Source of the DNA: Cristatella mucedo
Lineage: Eukaryota > Bryozoa > Phylactolaemata > Cristatellidae
DNA length: 60,000 nucleotides
Assembly (NCBI GenBank): GCA_009760855.2
Contig: WPIO01000007.1
Span: 8,385,001-8,445,000, forward strand
Reading direction: 5' to 3'
Both the position numbers and the translations under genes were made by a program. The notes beneath the pieces are model-generated. The model saw only the letters and a program-made list of their open reading frames with translations, ran no database searches and was not told the DNA's origin. Below are positions 1 to 11,712 of this stretch, one piece after another. Position 1 is the stretch's first letter. Every line of letters starts with the position of its first letter.

Positions 1-757
1 ACTTCCGCCCAGTCTCCTTCTACCGTTCCTATCAAAGACACTGGAACAAGTCGTGGCTGACCAGCTGAACTCATATATTGAAACTTCAAACCTATCTAGT
101 AAGTTCTAGTCTGGTTTCAGAGCTAATCACTCCACAGAGTCAGCATTGCTTAGGGTGTATAACGACCTACTTGGAAATGAAGACATGGGTAGAGTATCTC
201 TGCTTCTTTTGCTCGATCTTTCGGCAGCTTTTGATACTATTGATCACGAAGTCCTTCTTGAGAACCTCTCATCTCGCCAATGTATCACTGGCACTGCTCT
301 GCAGTGGTTCAGGTCCTATCTCAGTGGGAGACTCCAGAGTATTGACGTGAATGTACAAAAATCATCTGAGGTACTTCTGAAATATGGGGTACTTCAGGGC
401 TCCATGCCAGGTCTGGTTCTTTTCACGGTTTATACTCTGCCTCTTGCTGATGTGATTGCCATGCACTATCCAGGCTTTCACTTCTATGCAGATGCCACTC
501 AGTTGTACCTTTGCTTTGATCCCTCCCAGCCTTCGAGCACCTCGAATTCTCTCAACTTCCTTGCTGCATGTATAGATGACATCCACACATAAATGGTAGA
601 GGATTTTCTTAAATTAAAAGGTGATAAGACCAACTTACTAGTTATGGGCAAACCAAGTGTGATTCAGAAACTGGAAAGACCAATGCTCAAAATTGGCTCT
701 GCCAGCATATCTCCTGTTGAATCAGCACGAAATCTAGGTATCGTGTTCCAAGTATCA
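1..757 (+). mobile_element. LINE-A copy, reverse-transcriptase core, cut by the window edge
   Basis: This is a degraded CR1/L2-like reverse transcriptase. The frame at 146-592 carries an LLDLSAAFDTIDH block, a GVLQGS block and the catalytic loop, which here reads YADA (485-496) instead of the YADD seen in sister copies at 27.7, 39.5 and 51.8 kb. A stop at about 590 and frame changes around it make the copy dead. Homology to the other copies stops at about 757, shortly before an oppositely oriented LINE-A copy begins. The 5' part lies outside the window. Confidence 0.85.
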
Positions 758-798
758 AGCTGAAAGACTTTACCCAAGACTTCAATCTTGAGGTCTTT

Positions 799-2340
799 AT
801 ACACATGAAGCAACGCCGACTCTGTGGAGTGATTATTTGTAAAACTAGACTGAAACTTGTCTTGCTAGGTTTGTAGTTTCAGTGTAAGAGTTCAGCTGGT
901 CTACCACAATTCAATCCCGTTACTGTATAGTAGCGGTGGAAGAGAGACTGGGTGGAAGCTGCTAAGATTTTCTTGGTCTAGTGTTACTTTCTTAATTACT
1001 GACCTAACCACAGCCCTTTTGAAAGGGGCAGGGATGTCTTGATCGTAAGGACATATTTATTATGTTAAGTATGCGTGGCTGCAGGGGATCAGTGTATTGT
1101 AGAAGTAGGGCAGTGTTTATAGGGTCTAGAGGACTACTAGCTGTCTTTGGTTGAGAGATAAATTTCAGGATGAGGTCACACGTGGCCTCTTTGAATGTAG
1201 ACATTCAGGGGCTGCATGGAATGGAGGGAGGGGCGCCCCGTGGGGCTCTTTTGAATGAACAGGAGTCCAGAAATGATACTGCTATCGTAATGGTGGGCTC
1301 TCTGATCTTGTCGATCTTGCCGGTAAAGAAGCTAGAGAAGCGATAAACTAGATCGCCACAAGTTTAATAGGTAAGGAGCTAACCTGTGAGCAGTTAAGGA
1401 GATGGTTGAGGCTAGACATCAGCATTTTCTGATCGTGCTTTCGTGATTCGACACTATTTTTTTTATAGAAACTAGACTTAGCCTTAGATATGATGGATTG
1501 GTATTGTCTAGAGTAGCCCTCATATGCCTGTCGTGGAAATCAGACCTGATCTTTTGTTTTCTTTCTCAAGCTTTTGCTTCCTAGACCTAGCCAGTTTATT
1601 GTCTGCGGTTAACCATGCGCCGTCTAGGCGATGGTGCACAGTATGCTTAGTCAGAGGTACAAACTCGTCGAGCATATCAGCCAGTGTCGGGTTTTGAATT
1701 CTACCAGTGATGACACGTTGGATGGAGGATTTAGCATCAGCAGCAAAGATATTCTCTCGAAGACTGCATCGAAGTCAAAGGTCTTGAGGTTTCCCGATTC
1801 ACATGTGGATTTAGATGCAGAGGAGGGCACACACAGTGTATGCTGAATTGCATCTGAATGTGGACGGGTGAGCAGAACTTGGTAATAATAAATGGCAATA
1901 GCATACATTTGTAAGAGAAAATGTGGTCTAGTATGTGACCCTTGATGTGAATAGGGGTCGTGCACATGAGCCACAAGAGAAAATGGGTTAATCAGTCAGT
2001 GCACGAAATTAGGCATTGAAGGCATTGGATAAGTTATGAATTCAAATGTTATAATCACCCATAATGAGAAGAGATCGATTTCTTGCACACAGAATCGAAA
2101 TGAGGTAATAGAAATCTGAGAAAATAAAGGACTGTGTATCTGGGGTGTGATAGACCACTGCTACCATTGGCACCTTGTAGTCAGATGAACTCAAAAGTGA
2201 CAGGGGTGATGCCACTAATGGCCACCAGTTCTGATCATTTTTAGGATTGCGAAAGAATAGGAAGCCTTTAGAGGTTGCATCGGTTATTGTCGGACAGGTA
2301 ATCGATTTAGCCAGGTCTTGGTCAAGGTGAAAAGGGCACA
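799..2340 (-). mobile_element. LINE-A copy, endonuclease to start of RT, decayed
   Basis: Read on the minus strand, 1004-1204 encodes a segment (SPLDPI..., NIINMSL) closely matching the region just before the RT in the copy at 38.7-39.0 kb. Further 5' on the minus strand (about 2050-2340) is a broken apurinic-type endonuclease with an LLIMGDYN stretch, equivalent to the GDFNIH motif of the LINE-B copy at 15.9 kb. Frameshifts and stops are frequent. Its 3' part is missing. The 5' boundary near 2340 is approximate. Confidence 0.7.
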
Positions 2341-4069
2341 GCCTTCTTATTAATTATGTCATGTATCATTAAAGGTTTACTGCAGATTAAGTGATAATTT
2401 AAAAAAAAAACATTAAGACGGGCTGCCCAATGTAATAGCAAGCCTGTTGAACACTAACTTGAAGTAATTAACTGCAGCGATTGGGGCAATGGTCAGCGTT
2501 CCACGGGACAATGCTGGGAACAAAAAAGATGTGGGACTCCCGGTTGAGCCAGTTGTGACCACACCTGCAGCTGCGAGTCGGACGTCTTTTGTTCATCATC
2601 AATTCACGGAGCCTCGAAACAGCTACTACATCAAGGAATGCATTTGAATGACGATAGTGCAACGATAATACGCATGCACGATCTTACCTAACGAGCAGAT
2701 AGCAAGCAGCTGTGGAAACCAAAGCCAAGAACGTCGTGGTTTTATAGTTTGTGCCACATTGGGACTCAGCCGTAAACAGTAAGCATTTAGCTGTCCATAA
2801 ACATGTAGCATTTTAAACGAGACGGTCAGACAATAAACAGATATTTTTAAACAGGTTAAGGATTTATTAAGGATGCAGTTAGTGTGAATAAAGCGTAATC
2901 TGAGTCCAAGGGCACTAACTATGAAGCAGAGCAGCACAACCTAAGAGGTCAAATCAAACTCAGATACAGGTTCGTCAGGTAACCAGGGAAAGCAGGCATG
3001 CAGATCGACACATGTACTGGCGGATAGGTCGATAGCTAAGAATGGACACATCAAGGTGAACGAACAGCCACCAGTTTGGAACAGACGTTTCACCTACTAA
3101 CGACAGCTTTAAGTTGAACCTACACGAAGAGGCTACGGCGCTAGACGATCGAAGCAGAAAATGTTTTCGAACAGGACAGTCATTGAAGTACCATCACAAA
3201 TAGTATCAAATTGGCCTAGAAATATGGGTAGCACCATCAAGGCTCAGATCTGTTGCAAGGGATGCTTGATATGCCTTACTACAAAAATAGCTTGAGCTGT
3301 CGTAATGCTCATCAAATTAACTTTTCTGCTGCGATCTTCAAGGTTTTCCCTAAGTCGGCCTTGCTGAAACTATGAGACTTTACGATAAAATCAATCTGCA
3401 AGAGTGTTCTCAATGCCGTTGCTGTTCGCCAAATATGCCACAGATGGACCAAGAAGAGCTACTGTTCCAGCTGGGACGGCAACTAATCTTAGGTCTGCCG
3501 TCTCTTTGCTTTTCAATAAAGTCTTAGAGCTGCTATCTATGTTTCTGAGCAAAGCTAAAATGAGCTATTGAGAAAATGCACTTGTTCGTTTACTTTCTAT
3601 GTTAAGGAGGAAAGCGCCAGTGTCAGATTCATAGTGTGTACCAAGCAGGTTACATTAATTGAGTGAAGCATTGAACCTTTACGTAACTGAAAGCTCTTTT
3701 CGTAAAGCTTGCTCTATCTGTAACCAATTCTAGCATGCCATACTGTCAATGCCCAACTTATTCTCTTTGGCACTCTTTATTTTGCAGTGCTTCTTGGAAG
3801 CTATATGCTCCACTATAGCTTGTTACCTGGTATGTTCATAACGGTAGCTGCCGTTTCTTTAATTCTGGGTATGCTGTTTACCAAGCAGTTTTTACTAGTG
3901 ACCTGCATTAATGCACCTGGCACACTTTGCTAAATGCAACTGTGAATATCAACAGCTCTAAATTTGTTTACCAGGATGAAAAGAAACGAAGTAAATGGTC
4001 AGCAGATGCAATCTGCTGTTCACTTTCCGGTCGTAGATCTCGCAGGAAATGCAGCGGTGGTCTGAGCAT
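2341..4069. other. Unassigned stretch
   Basis: I see no recognisable gene, RNA or repeat family here. Open frames reach at most 103 codons (2626-2937, minus) with no domain I recognise and no convincing splice borders. Confidence 0.5.
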
Positions 4070-4605
4070 TGACGTCAGATTACGTGCAGATTTAACAAAT
4101 GTGCTGGCAAAGCCGATTTTGAGCATTAGGTCTTCCAATTTCTGAATCACACTTGGTATGCCAACAACTAGTAGTTTGGTTTCGCAGTCATTCGATTTAA
4201 GAAAGTTTGCTGCATCCATGTGGGGATGTCATTAATACATGCAGTAAGGGAGCATAGAGAATTCGATGTGCTTGAGGGCTCGCAGTGGTGAAAGCAAAGA
4301 TACAAGTGAGTGTCATCTTCATAGAAGTGAAAGTCGGATTGTGCTTCGCGATTAAATCGGCAAGAGGGAGAGTATACATATTCAAAACTAGCAGACCGAA
4401 CACAGAGCGCTGAGATACCACATACTTAGGTACTTCCTTGGATGATCTTTTCTTTTCATATCAATACACTGGTGTCTGCCACTGAGATAGAACCTGAACT
4501 ATTGCAGTGCAGTACCAGTGATGCCTAGGCGAAATGCGATAGGCTCAATAAGGACTTTGTGATCATTAGAATCGAAAGCTGCCGAAAGATCAAGCACTAC
4601 TGCCT
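4070..4605 (-). mobile_element. LINE-A fragment (RT, minus strand)
   Basis: The minus strand encodes, across frameshifts, the RT segment around MAANFLKLNDDKT...GKPSVIQKLE seen intact in the copies at 27.5 and 51.9 kb (here NFLKSNDCETKLLVVGIPSV). It runs upstream to the AFDTIDH region near 4580-4600. Both ends are truncated and there is no 3' tail. Confidence 0.75.
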
Positions 4606-5911
4606 ATTTTCTCTCTTTAGCAATTTAATTAAAAAATCTTCAGATGCAATAATGATTTATTGGGCTTACTGCTAAAAAGCTACCCCAAAATCTAGTTTAA
4701 TCTCATTTTGGTTTAATCTCATTTTGGTTTAATTTCTTTTGACACTGTGCAGCCTAAAGAACATGAATGCTTCTGGGGAAAGGGCATTGCTACAGACGTT
4801 GTAACATCAAGCCTGATCCTCCTACCTTGATCAAATGGCACGGCACATGCCTCAGGTACGTTATTGCCACGTGCCTCTCACCCCAGCTCAAGTCGACTAT
4901 GAGGGCACCTCCATTCAAGCACTACTCAACCAACTGAATGAAAAGCCACGGATACCTGGGCACTTATTGCTTAAGTTATTAGCACTCACATCCAGCACTT
5001 CTGGTCAACCTCTAAATTACTACACAAACCGGCTGCGCATAGACACATACCGAGTAACCTACCTCTGGATTAAGTCAATGATTTCGGAGATCGGTGTGAC
5101 CTTGTCATCAAACGGAAGCTGCACATAGTACTTCAGGGATATACGGTAGAATTGTGTGTTATAACGGTGCAAAAGACCTGTTCAAGGCTGAAGGAATGTA
5201 GATTCTTCCTACTGAGTTACTTGTGGATGTATCATCAGTCTGCTTTGATCTGTTGCTCAGTAGGACTAGAAGGCAGCATCAGGCCAAGGCACCTAGGACC
5301 CAAGCACGGCAGATCATCAATTCAAGGTTTTTGGTGTGTGAGCTTTCAAAAGTCAATGAATGATGCATGCTGTGGAGGTTTCAAAACATCCCAGCATAGC
5401 CAACCCAAGTAAGTATTACTTAATGAGACTACAAAAGAACCCTGGATGATTATCTGGAGTTAAGGAGCATTATCTTTGAGAAAAAGGTTAACTAGACCTG
5501 CAGAGCTATACAGTAGTTTACACAATGGTCACTTCTGCCACAGCAACATACATTGCCAATTTTACGAAAAATACTAGAGCTCCGCACCTTCAGACACATT
5601 ATTGTCCCTTTTCTATCACTATTAGAGAGAAAATTATCGTTGCCATAGCTTAATTTCTATTGCTTCACTTGATACCGAGATAGTGGTAAAGCTATTTAAA
5701 TCGCCCTCGTTCCACAAATAAATAAAAACTTGGACTGGATTTAAGATCTAGCTAATTACCACGAAATCTTCCTTCTTTTGTTTTTATTGTAATTTCCCAA
5801 AGGATTTGCACCAAACAGCTCCAAGGAAGCATAGTTGAGAATGCTTTATTAGGAAATTTCCGGCGGTATTTAAGCAACATTATAGTGAAATAAATAAAAT
5901 AAATCCTAGCT
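4606..5911. other. Unassigned stretch
   Basis: A short tandem repeat of about 16 bp (GGTTTAATCTCATTTT type) occurs at 4690-4738. Two open frames (4835-5128 and 5152-5412, plus) have no recognisable domain. Nothing else can be supported. Confidence 0.5.
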
Positions 5912-6072
5912 GATTAAACAGCCTCCTTTTGTATAGTGACAGATGAGCCTTTACGGCTTTCACCACTGCTTGCAGTGGCGATAAAGTATCGCCCACCGCA
6001 GGAATCGAGCCCACGACCTCGGGACCGAGGTCGTGATATCAACCGCCTTACCTAATGAGCCATCACGGCTTA
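5912..6072 (-). mobile_element. SINE-1 copy, tRNA-derived
   Basis: On the minus strand the element begins with a tRNA-like head. It has an A-box-like TGGCTCATTAGG and a B-box-like GGGCTCGATTCC. It continues into a core GGGCGATACTTTATCGCC...CTGCAAGCAGTGGTG shared with copies at 30.3, 55.4 and 59.7 kb, and ends with the shared GGCTGTTTAATCAGCTAG sequence. The polymerase III promoter boxes with a non-tRNA body define it as a SINE rather than a tRNA gene. The head contains an 11-bp perfect palindrome (6012-6035). Confidence 0.85.
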
Positions 6073-6428
6073 CCATAGTTCTGGAACACTCCATTATTTA
6101 GCTTGTGACATCTTAGCAACAGCAGCAGTAACTCTTGGGAATCTATTCTACTTAACCTTTTGGCAGTTCGAGACCACGACTCACTATTTCCTGCTGAGCT
6201 ATTGGGAAAAACAAACGGTGTGGCAAATAAGGCTGTGGTGTGGTTTGAATCACACCTGCCCGATTGTGTCTAGCTACATATACCGATGTCCAAAAGTTGT
6301 AGCTGCCCCTGCTACATACGGAGCCTGCAGAGAACGATAAGATCTGATGGATCACTGCTGTTGTCAAATTGTAATGCTGTTTCGGAGGGCGGCCAACACC
6401 CAAGTTTGAGAGAGTACCGGCCTACAAA

Positions 6429-6737
6429 TCAGTTGATCGGCATCTTGTACTCTTCCCCATCAAGTGTATTGCTCTCAGAACGTTGTAAAAATGTCTCTCC
6501 CGACAGCTCTTGGTGTATCATTTTGATGTGTACTGATTTTGGTGTGGAATTTATAAAGGTCCTCGAGACTAATGTATGCATTATGTTGAGATGCTGTATA
6601 GACTCCACAATGTCACTCAGCTCCTGGGCAATCCGATTAAATCTTTCCCGTGCCTCCAGGGCTATATAGAGCCTTATAAGCAGAAGGCTGTTTCTGATTA
6701 CACCGGGAGGCATCGGTTGCCATGCGAAATACACCAC
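6429..6737 (-). CDS. Unidentified open frame
   Basis: This is a 102-codon minus-strand frame with a mixed, globular-looking composition. The segment reading LEARERFNRIAQELSDIVESI could form an amphipathic helix. I recognise no family, and no clear splice borders or neighbours support it. It may be chance or an old transposon piece. Confidence 0.15.
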   Translation of the reverse strand: MVYFAWQPMPPGVIRNSLLLIRLYIALEARERFNRIAQELSDIVESIQHLNIMHTLVSRTFINSTPKSVHIKMIHQELSGETFLQRSESNTLDGEEYKMPIN

Positions 6738-7126
6738 TGAATTTCCATTAGTTGATCCACGACGTCTCCATTTGTTTCTCCAGCTACCAGTAAAAAGCCC
6801 GCTGCATGTGGAAGCTCATGTAAGCAATTATTTATTGTATACTTTATACTGTAACTATTATAATATTTATACATTCTACTGCCTAAGTTACATGCGCAGT
6901 TTAGGCTATTGCAATGCCTAGCGATTGCAGTACTATGAGGTTGACAGCTAAACCTTGATTGGGAACTCCACCCTTGGCTACTGAAGAATAACTCAGCCGT
7001 CCTGCTTATGAAATAGCCACGATATGCCGAGTCTTATAGACAGATCGATTTATGATTATGCCTAAATGGGATTATTGTATGAATTATGAGCAGGCTGTCA
7101 TATCAGGCACGTGTTTGAGTGCAGCT

Positions 7127-7127
<1 letters not shown>

Positions 7128-7207
<80 letters not shown>

Positions 7208-7358
7208 GTCTCTCTTTCTCTCTGTCTGTCTCTGTCTCTCTTTCTCTCTGTCTGTCTCTGTCCCTGTCTCTGTGTCTGCCTCTGCCTCTCTATCTCTCTC
7301 TCTCTCTCTCTGTATCTCTCTCTCTGTCTCTTTCTCTGTCTGTCTCTCTCTCTGTCTC

Positions 7359-7447
<89 letters not shown>
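7128..7447. repeat. CT-rich microsatellite (CT)n with (TCTG)n blocks
   Basis: About 320 bp of pyrimidine-only or near pyrimidine-only sequence: a pure (CT)n start, an interrupted middle, and a (CTGT)n block near 7365-7425. All six-frame open frames here (Ser-Leu or Arg-Glu repeats) are products of the repeat. A shorter CT-rich patch follows at 7488-7512. Confidence 0.97.
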
Positions 7448-8292
7448 GACTAAGATCGGCTGCTCCTCTCTCTTTCGTGGCCTGAGAGCAGCCTCTCTCT
7501 CTGTCCCTGTCCCCATCTCAGTCTTGTCTTTTTATTGCACGTTACAGCACTGTTGTGTTCACACTCATGTATTATTGCACGCTGATACTCTATTTTTGGT
7601 GCAACGCAGAAATACCGTTGTTAATTTTAGCTCAAGTGGGTAGTCAGGTTTTGCATGCCTTCACCGCACAAGCAATGTAGACACGTATAATAATGAGAGG
7701 CTTCTCTGCTGTAACACATAGGATGTAGACTGGTGTTTTATAACTCTTATGAACAGTCGCATAAACTGTACATACTATTTTCATAGTACTTGCACCTCCA
7801 CGGGATTACTGCAACCGACAAAAAAATCAGTAGATTAACTGAGCAAGCAGTCATTAACCGTTTTCGTGTTACTGGTGCTACTCGTATACTTACCTCTCAG
7901 ATTTATTTAAAGCTTGATAGTAATTATACTAGCACCAACATTCATTGAACCATTCACCTTGCCTTAGAAAGTACGTTGCTAGGCTTTACTTGCGGATTAT
8001 AACTTCTGCTCGTGCGACTGAGACCTCTTGGAAGGCATGCTTTGTTTCTGGAACGGTTTTCGGCCTTATCTACTCAAAATCTAAGATGTAAAATATGATT
8101 CATTTGTATGGCACCCTAAGAGAACTTAATTTCTATTCAGGTGCTTCACCTTAACCACTGTACCAAACCTGCTCCGAACTACAATATCCACTCGAAATTC
8201 GAGCTCGGCGACGAAATGTCAAGTCGACTGTATCCTAATTAGAGTGGTTTGGGGTAATTCATCGAACCTCTCTTTCTCTTTCTGATTGCAGT

Positions 8293-8294
<2 letters not shown>
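7448..8294. other. Unassigned spacer between two CT arrays
   Basis: Apart from a short CT-rich patch near 7488-7512, I see no recognisable gene or repeat between the two long CT tracts. Confidence 0.5.
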
Positions 8295-8764
<470 letters not shown>

Positions 8765-8834
8765 TTCCCGACTGTAGCTGTCTTAGAGTTATGGTTTGCC
8801 GGTCGGTGAGTCATAGAGCTTAACATAAACTCTC

Positions 8835-8990
8835 AAAAGTGATATTAATTCATTTGTTTGTTCAACTTCCAAGACGAATGCAATTTTTGACAACTTCTTG
8901 ATGCTGTTCAGTCAGAGCTGCACGTCCTCATTTCTGAGTTCGTCGATAAGCACCGCTATGGGGTACAGTGAATCGTCTCTAGTGGCGTTG
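8835..8990 (-). pseudogene. Fragment of protein phosphatase 2A scaffold subunit A (HEAT repeat 1)
   Basis: The minus strand reads DDSLYPIAVLIDELRNEDVQ, then L, a TGA stop (8912-8914), then LNSIKKLSKIAFVLEVE. This matches the extremely conserved N-terminus of the PP2A A subunit, where the stop position is an arginine, so a CGA to TGA change is likely. After the stop the match continues, then fades by about 8835. The rest of the roughly 590-residue HEAT protein is absent, and the CT array follows at once. The family assignment is confident. Whether this is a truncated retrocopy or a lone degraded exon cannot be decided here. Confidence 0.8.
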
Positions 8991-9378
8991 CTGGACGCCG
9001 CTGTTAGCCTGTAAACGAGTCTGTTGGAAGTCACCTGTTGTATCAGCCGTAGTAGGCATGCTATAGTTCGTGCTATATCTAATATGGGATTTTTAGCGCT
9101 TCATGCAGAATATCGGACACTGTGTCTTTATCATTGGAGTTTTTTTTGAGCTTCAGGTCTGTGCACGTTGCATGTGTTGTGCTGCCATCCGAACTAGTGA
9201 GGGTCGTGCGATTATAACCCTTACTTGTGCTATCACCACTTAGTCTTTGTAAATTTACAGACGGAAATACATTACACATTCAATTTGTCGGGTGAGTCTC
9301 TACTGTTTATAATCTAGTAGTGTGATCAATTTTTCTGGTAATTTCATTGTGGCACACGAAAGCTACTTTGTATTGTAG

Positions 9379-9615
9379 GTAAAAAAACTGCATCCGGATT
9401 TGCAGAAGCAATCATGGGTGCCTTTTACAGTTATTCTACAGCAGCACAAGGTCGTAGCCTTACTGAGATCTCAATAGTCGTCGAGCAGCAGAAGCATCTT
9501 GCAATCTTTTGTGATAGTATTGCAGCACTTTTGTGTCCGATCCAACCACGGAAGCAGACATTTTTGGACCACTTGAAAATTCCTCAGTGGCCGATGAAGG
9601 CGATACAGAATTTAG
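9379..9615 (+). CDS. Gene A: macrodomain C-terminal exon (PARP14-like)
   Basis: This is an open exon between an acceptor (ttgtattgtag) and a donor (GTAGGTG), phase 1 on both sides. It encodes about 78 residues. The first half reads FAEAIMGAFYSYSTAAQGRS followed by LTEISIVVEQQKHLAIF, the pattern of the last helix and strand of a macrodomain (A..AI..F......SLKEI.IVIF......F). Macrodomains bind ADP-ribose and precede the KH, WWE and ART modules in PARP14-type proteins, the same order as the + strand exons here. The N-terminal part of this macrodomain was not found upstream in the window, and 13.5 kb separates it from the next recognised exon, so its link to gene A is inferred. Confidence 0.55.
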
Positions 9616-9630
9616 GTAGGTGTATCATAT

Positions 9631-10090
9631 GCTGAAGTTTTTGGCAATGCTGATCTACATATAGTAGCCTTTTTTTTTACAAAGCAAGCAGCACTATCTT
9701 TTGTTGGCTGATAATAATAATAATAATAATAATGCACTTGATAAAGCACCCTCAGAGAACTCAATCTCTCTCTAGGTGCTTTACATTTGCTGCAAAGGGA
9801 AATGCAATTGAATGGTGAGTAATATCATGCTTGATAAACAAACAAAATGAATAACATGGTTAGGGGTGACATGCACAGGGTCAGCATGCAAATGTGGTTA
9901 GTGGCAGCATGCACAGTGTCAGCACGCATTAGCACATAAAGGAAGAATCACAGGGACCCACTACATGCTGTTTTAAGTAGGTGTATTTTAAGTTTTTTTT
10001 TACACCGGGGCTGAATTTTTTGGAAATGTTGATCCACATATAGTAGCCTTTTTTTTACAAAGCAAGCAGCACTACCTATTGTTAGCTAAT
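9631..10090. repeat. About 80-bp direct repeat flanking a LINE-A insertion
   Basis: The sequence from GCTGAAGTTTTTGG to TTGTTGGCTGATA (9631-9713) recurs with about 10% differences at 10010-10090. The LINE-A 3' fragment lies exactly between. Either the target-site duplication is unusually long or the LINE landed between two arms of a duplication. Confidence 0.8.
9709..9990 (-). mobile_element. LINE-A 3'-end fragment
   Basis: On the minus strand this is the 3' untranslated region, then the terminal hairpin (CACCTAGAGAGAG...CTCTGAGGGTG) and an (ATT)n tail at 9709-9733. It is only about 280 bp long, strongly 5'-truncated, and contains no coding sequence. Confidence 0.9.
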
Positions 10091-11524
10091 ACACCGAAGA
10101 AATTCTGTCTTATTTTGTTTTAGTTTTATTCGTTGTATCATTCGTTTAACAGACGCTCATTTGCTACAGTGGGGTCCCCGGAAAGAATGCATTAGTAGGT
10201 GAACTATCCCGGTTACGAACACCCGGCTTGGCAAAAAATGCTATTTTAAGAATCCGGTCCTGGTTACTAGCCTAACCCAATAGGCTAGCTAGAGCTTCAA
10301 AAGTTCCGGCATAATAAAGATTTTGAATAGATAAGCTCTCACAGATTTTCAGCAAAACACCGGAAGTAAAAATAATTGCTAGCAATTTCTCGAGTGCTGA
10401 ATTTAGCCTCGAAGATGCTAACAGAGGGCCATTACTCCACAAGCATGGATAAGGATAGGGTAGTACCTCTAATACGTGTGATGAAAACCCATGCCTTTCT
10501 ACCATGAGTAGAGAAGCATTTTATCCATTATCAAGCGTTGTGTTTTCCCATTCGTATAATGCAGGAATGGTCTATCCGAATTTTTGACAGGCTCTGCTAC
10601 CAATTTAAGAATTTCTGATTTTACGTAATGGATAATCAGGATCTGCTTAGGGACGGCCGGATTAAGAACCCAGTTTAGGAACGTATTACGTTGTTAACCC
10701 AGTACCTCTCTGTACTGTGGTAAGAGTTAAGCAATGTTCAGACCAAATTGCAAATGGTGGCAAACGATAATACTAATAAAATAGTGGTCTTAGTGCTCTA
10801 GGAGAACAAGAGCTCTTTCTGGGAATTTTTATAAGCTAAAAAGAGGAGTGCATCAATTGACTAATAATAATAGCATCTGTTATTTTAGCAATCACAAGCA
10901 CATAAAGGATGTCTGACATAGACAATGCATTTGTCCTAAGTAATTGGCAGGTTTTAGTAGAAATTTAAAGTTGTCGTCAGGGAATGCCATCATGTCAGTG
11001 AGTAGAGTTCCAACGTTTAGGTGCAAAGCAATGCTACACAATTCCTCCGTATTAATGGTTGTGTAGATGGAACCTACTAGTGCATCATATGACCTTTAAG
11101 TCGGCGAGCTGTTGGATGGTGGAGCCAGTGCTGGTATAAGAGAAGTAAGGTGATGTGGCCGCGCCTGTGTTCTTGGTAAACAAGCCTAGCTACCGAGTCT
11201 GCATTCCTTAAGAGCTGCTATCGCTTTAGACCTGGTGACCGATCACCTGTACTTCCTTCCGATGAGCTTGTCCAATTAATCTGGTTGCTACTATGCTCGA
11301 GTTTCTGTCCGAGAATACTTATACCCTCTACCCAAACTCAAGACGTCCTTGAAGGTCACGTGGTTAATTAGGAGCTACTATTTCTTTGGCGTCCAGTACC
11401 ATGGCAGGCACCCTTTGGTTGTTCTGTATTTGGAAATTTCCTCTGTACTTACACCCCCTTCATCTAGCCCTTCATGAGTTGCCTTGGCCACTGTGGCAGA
11501 CTGCTCGTGTGGCACCCCTAGTTG
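10091..11524. other. Unassigned stretch (intron or intergenic)
   Basis: The longest open frame is 77 codons (10272-10505, minus) with no recognised domain. No repeat family was recognised. Confidence 0.5.
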
Positions 11525-11712
11525 TCTGGACCTTCACAGCCATACGACCCTGTGCATGTCACCCCTAACCATGTTATTCATTTTGTTTGTTTTTCAAGCA
11601 TGATTTTCCTTACCATTTAATTGCATTTCCCTTTGCAGCAAATGTAAAGTGCCTAGAAAGAGATTAAGTTCTCTGAGGGCGCTTTATCAAGTACATTATT
11701 ATTATTATTATA
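11525..11712 (+). mobile_element. LINE-A 3'-end fragment
   Basis: About 190 bp: the LINE-A 3' untranslated region (CCTGTGCATGTCACCCCTAA), the conserved hairpin (AAAGTGCCTAGAAAGAGA...GGGCGCTTT) and a short (ATT)n tail. Confidence 0.9.

Noticed and set aside
4835-5412. Two consecutive plus-strand frames as a gene
   Set aside because: No recognised domain, stops between them, and no convincing acceptor/donor pair.
9079-9279. Minus-strand 66-codon frame next to the PP2A fragment as a further PP2A exon
   Set aside because: Its residues do not match the PP2A scaffold subunit; the recognisable match stops near 8990.
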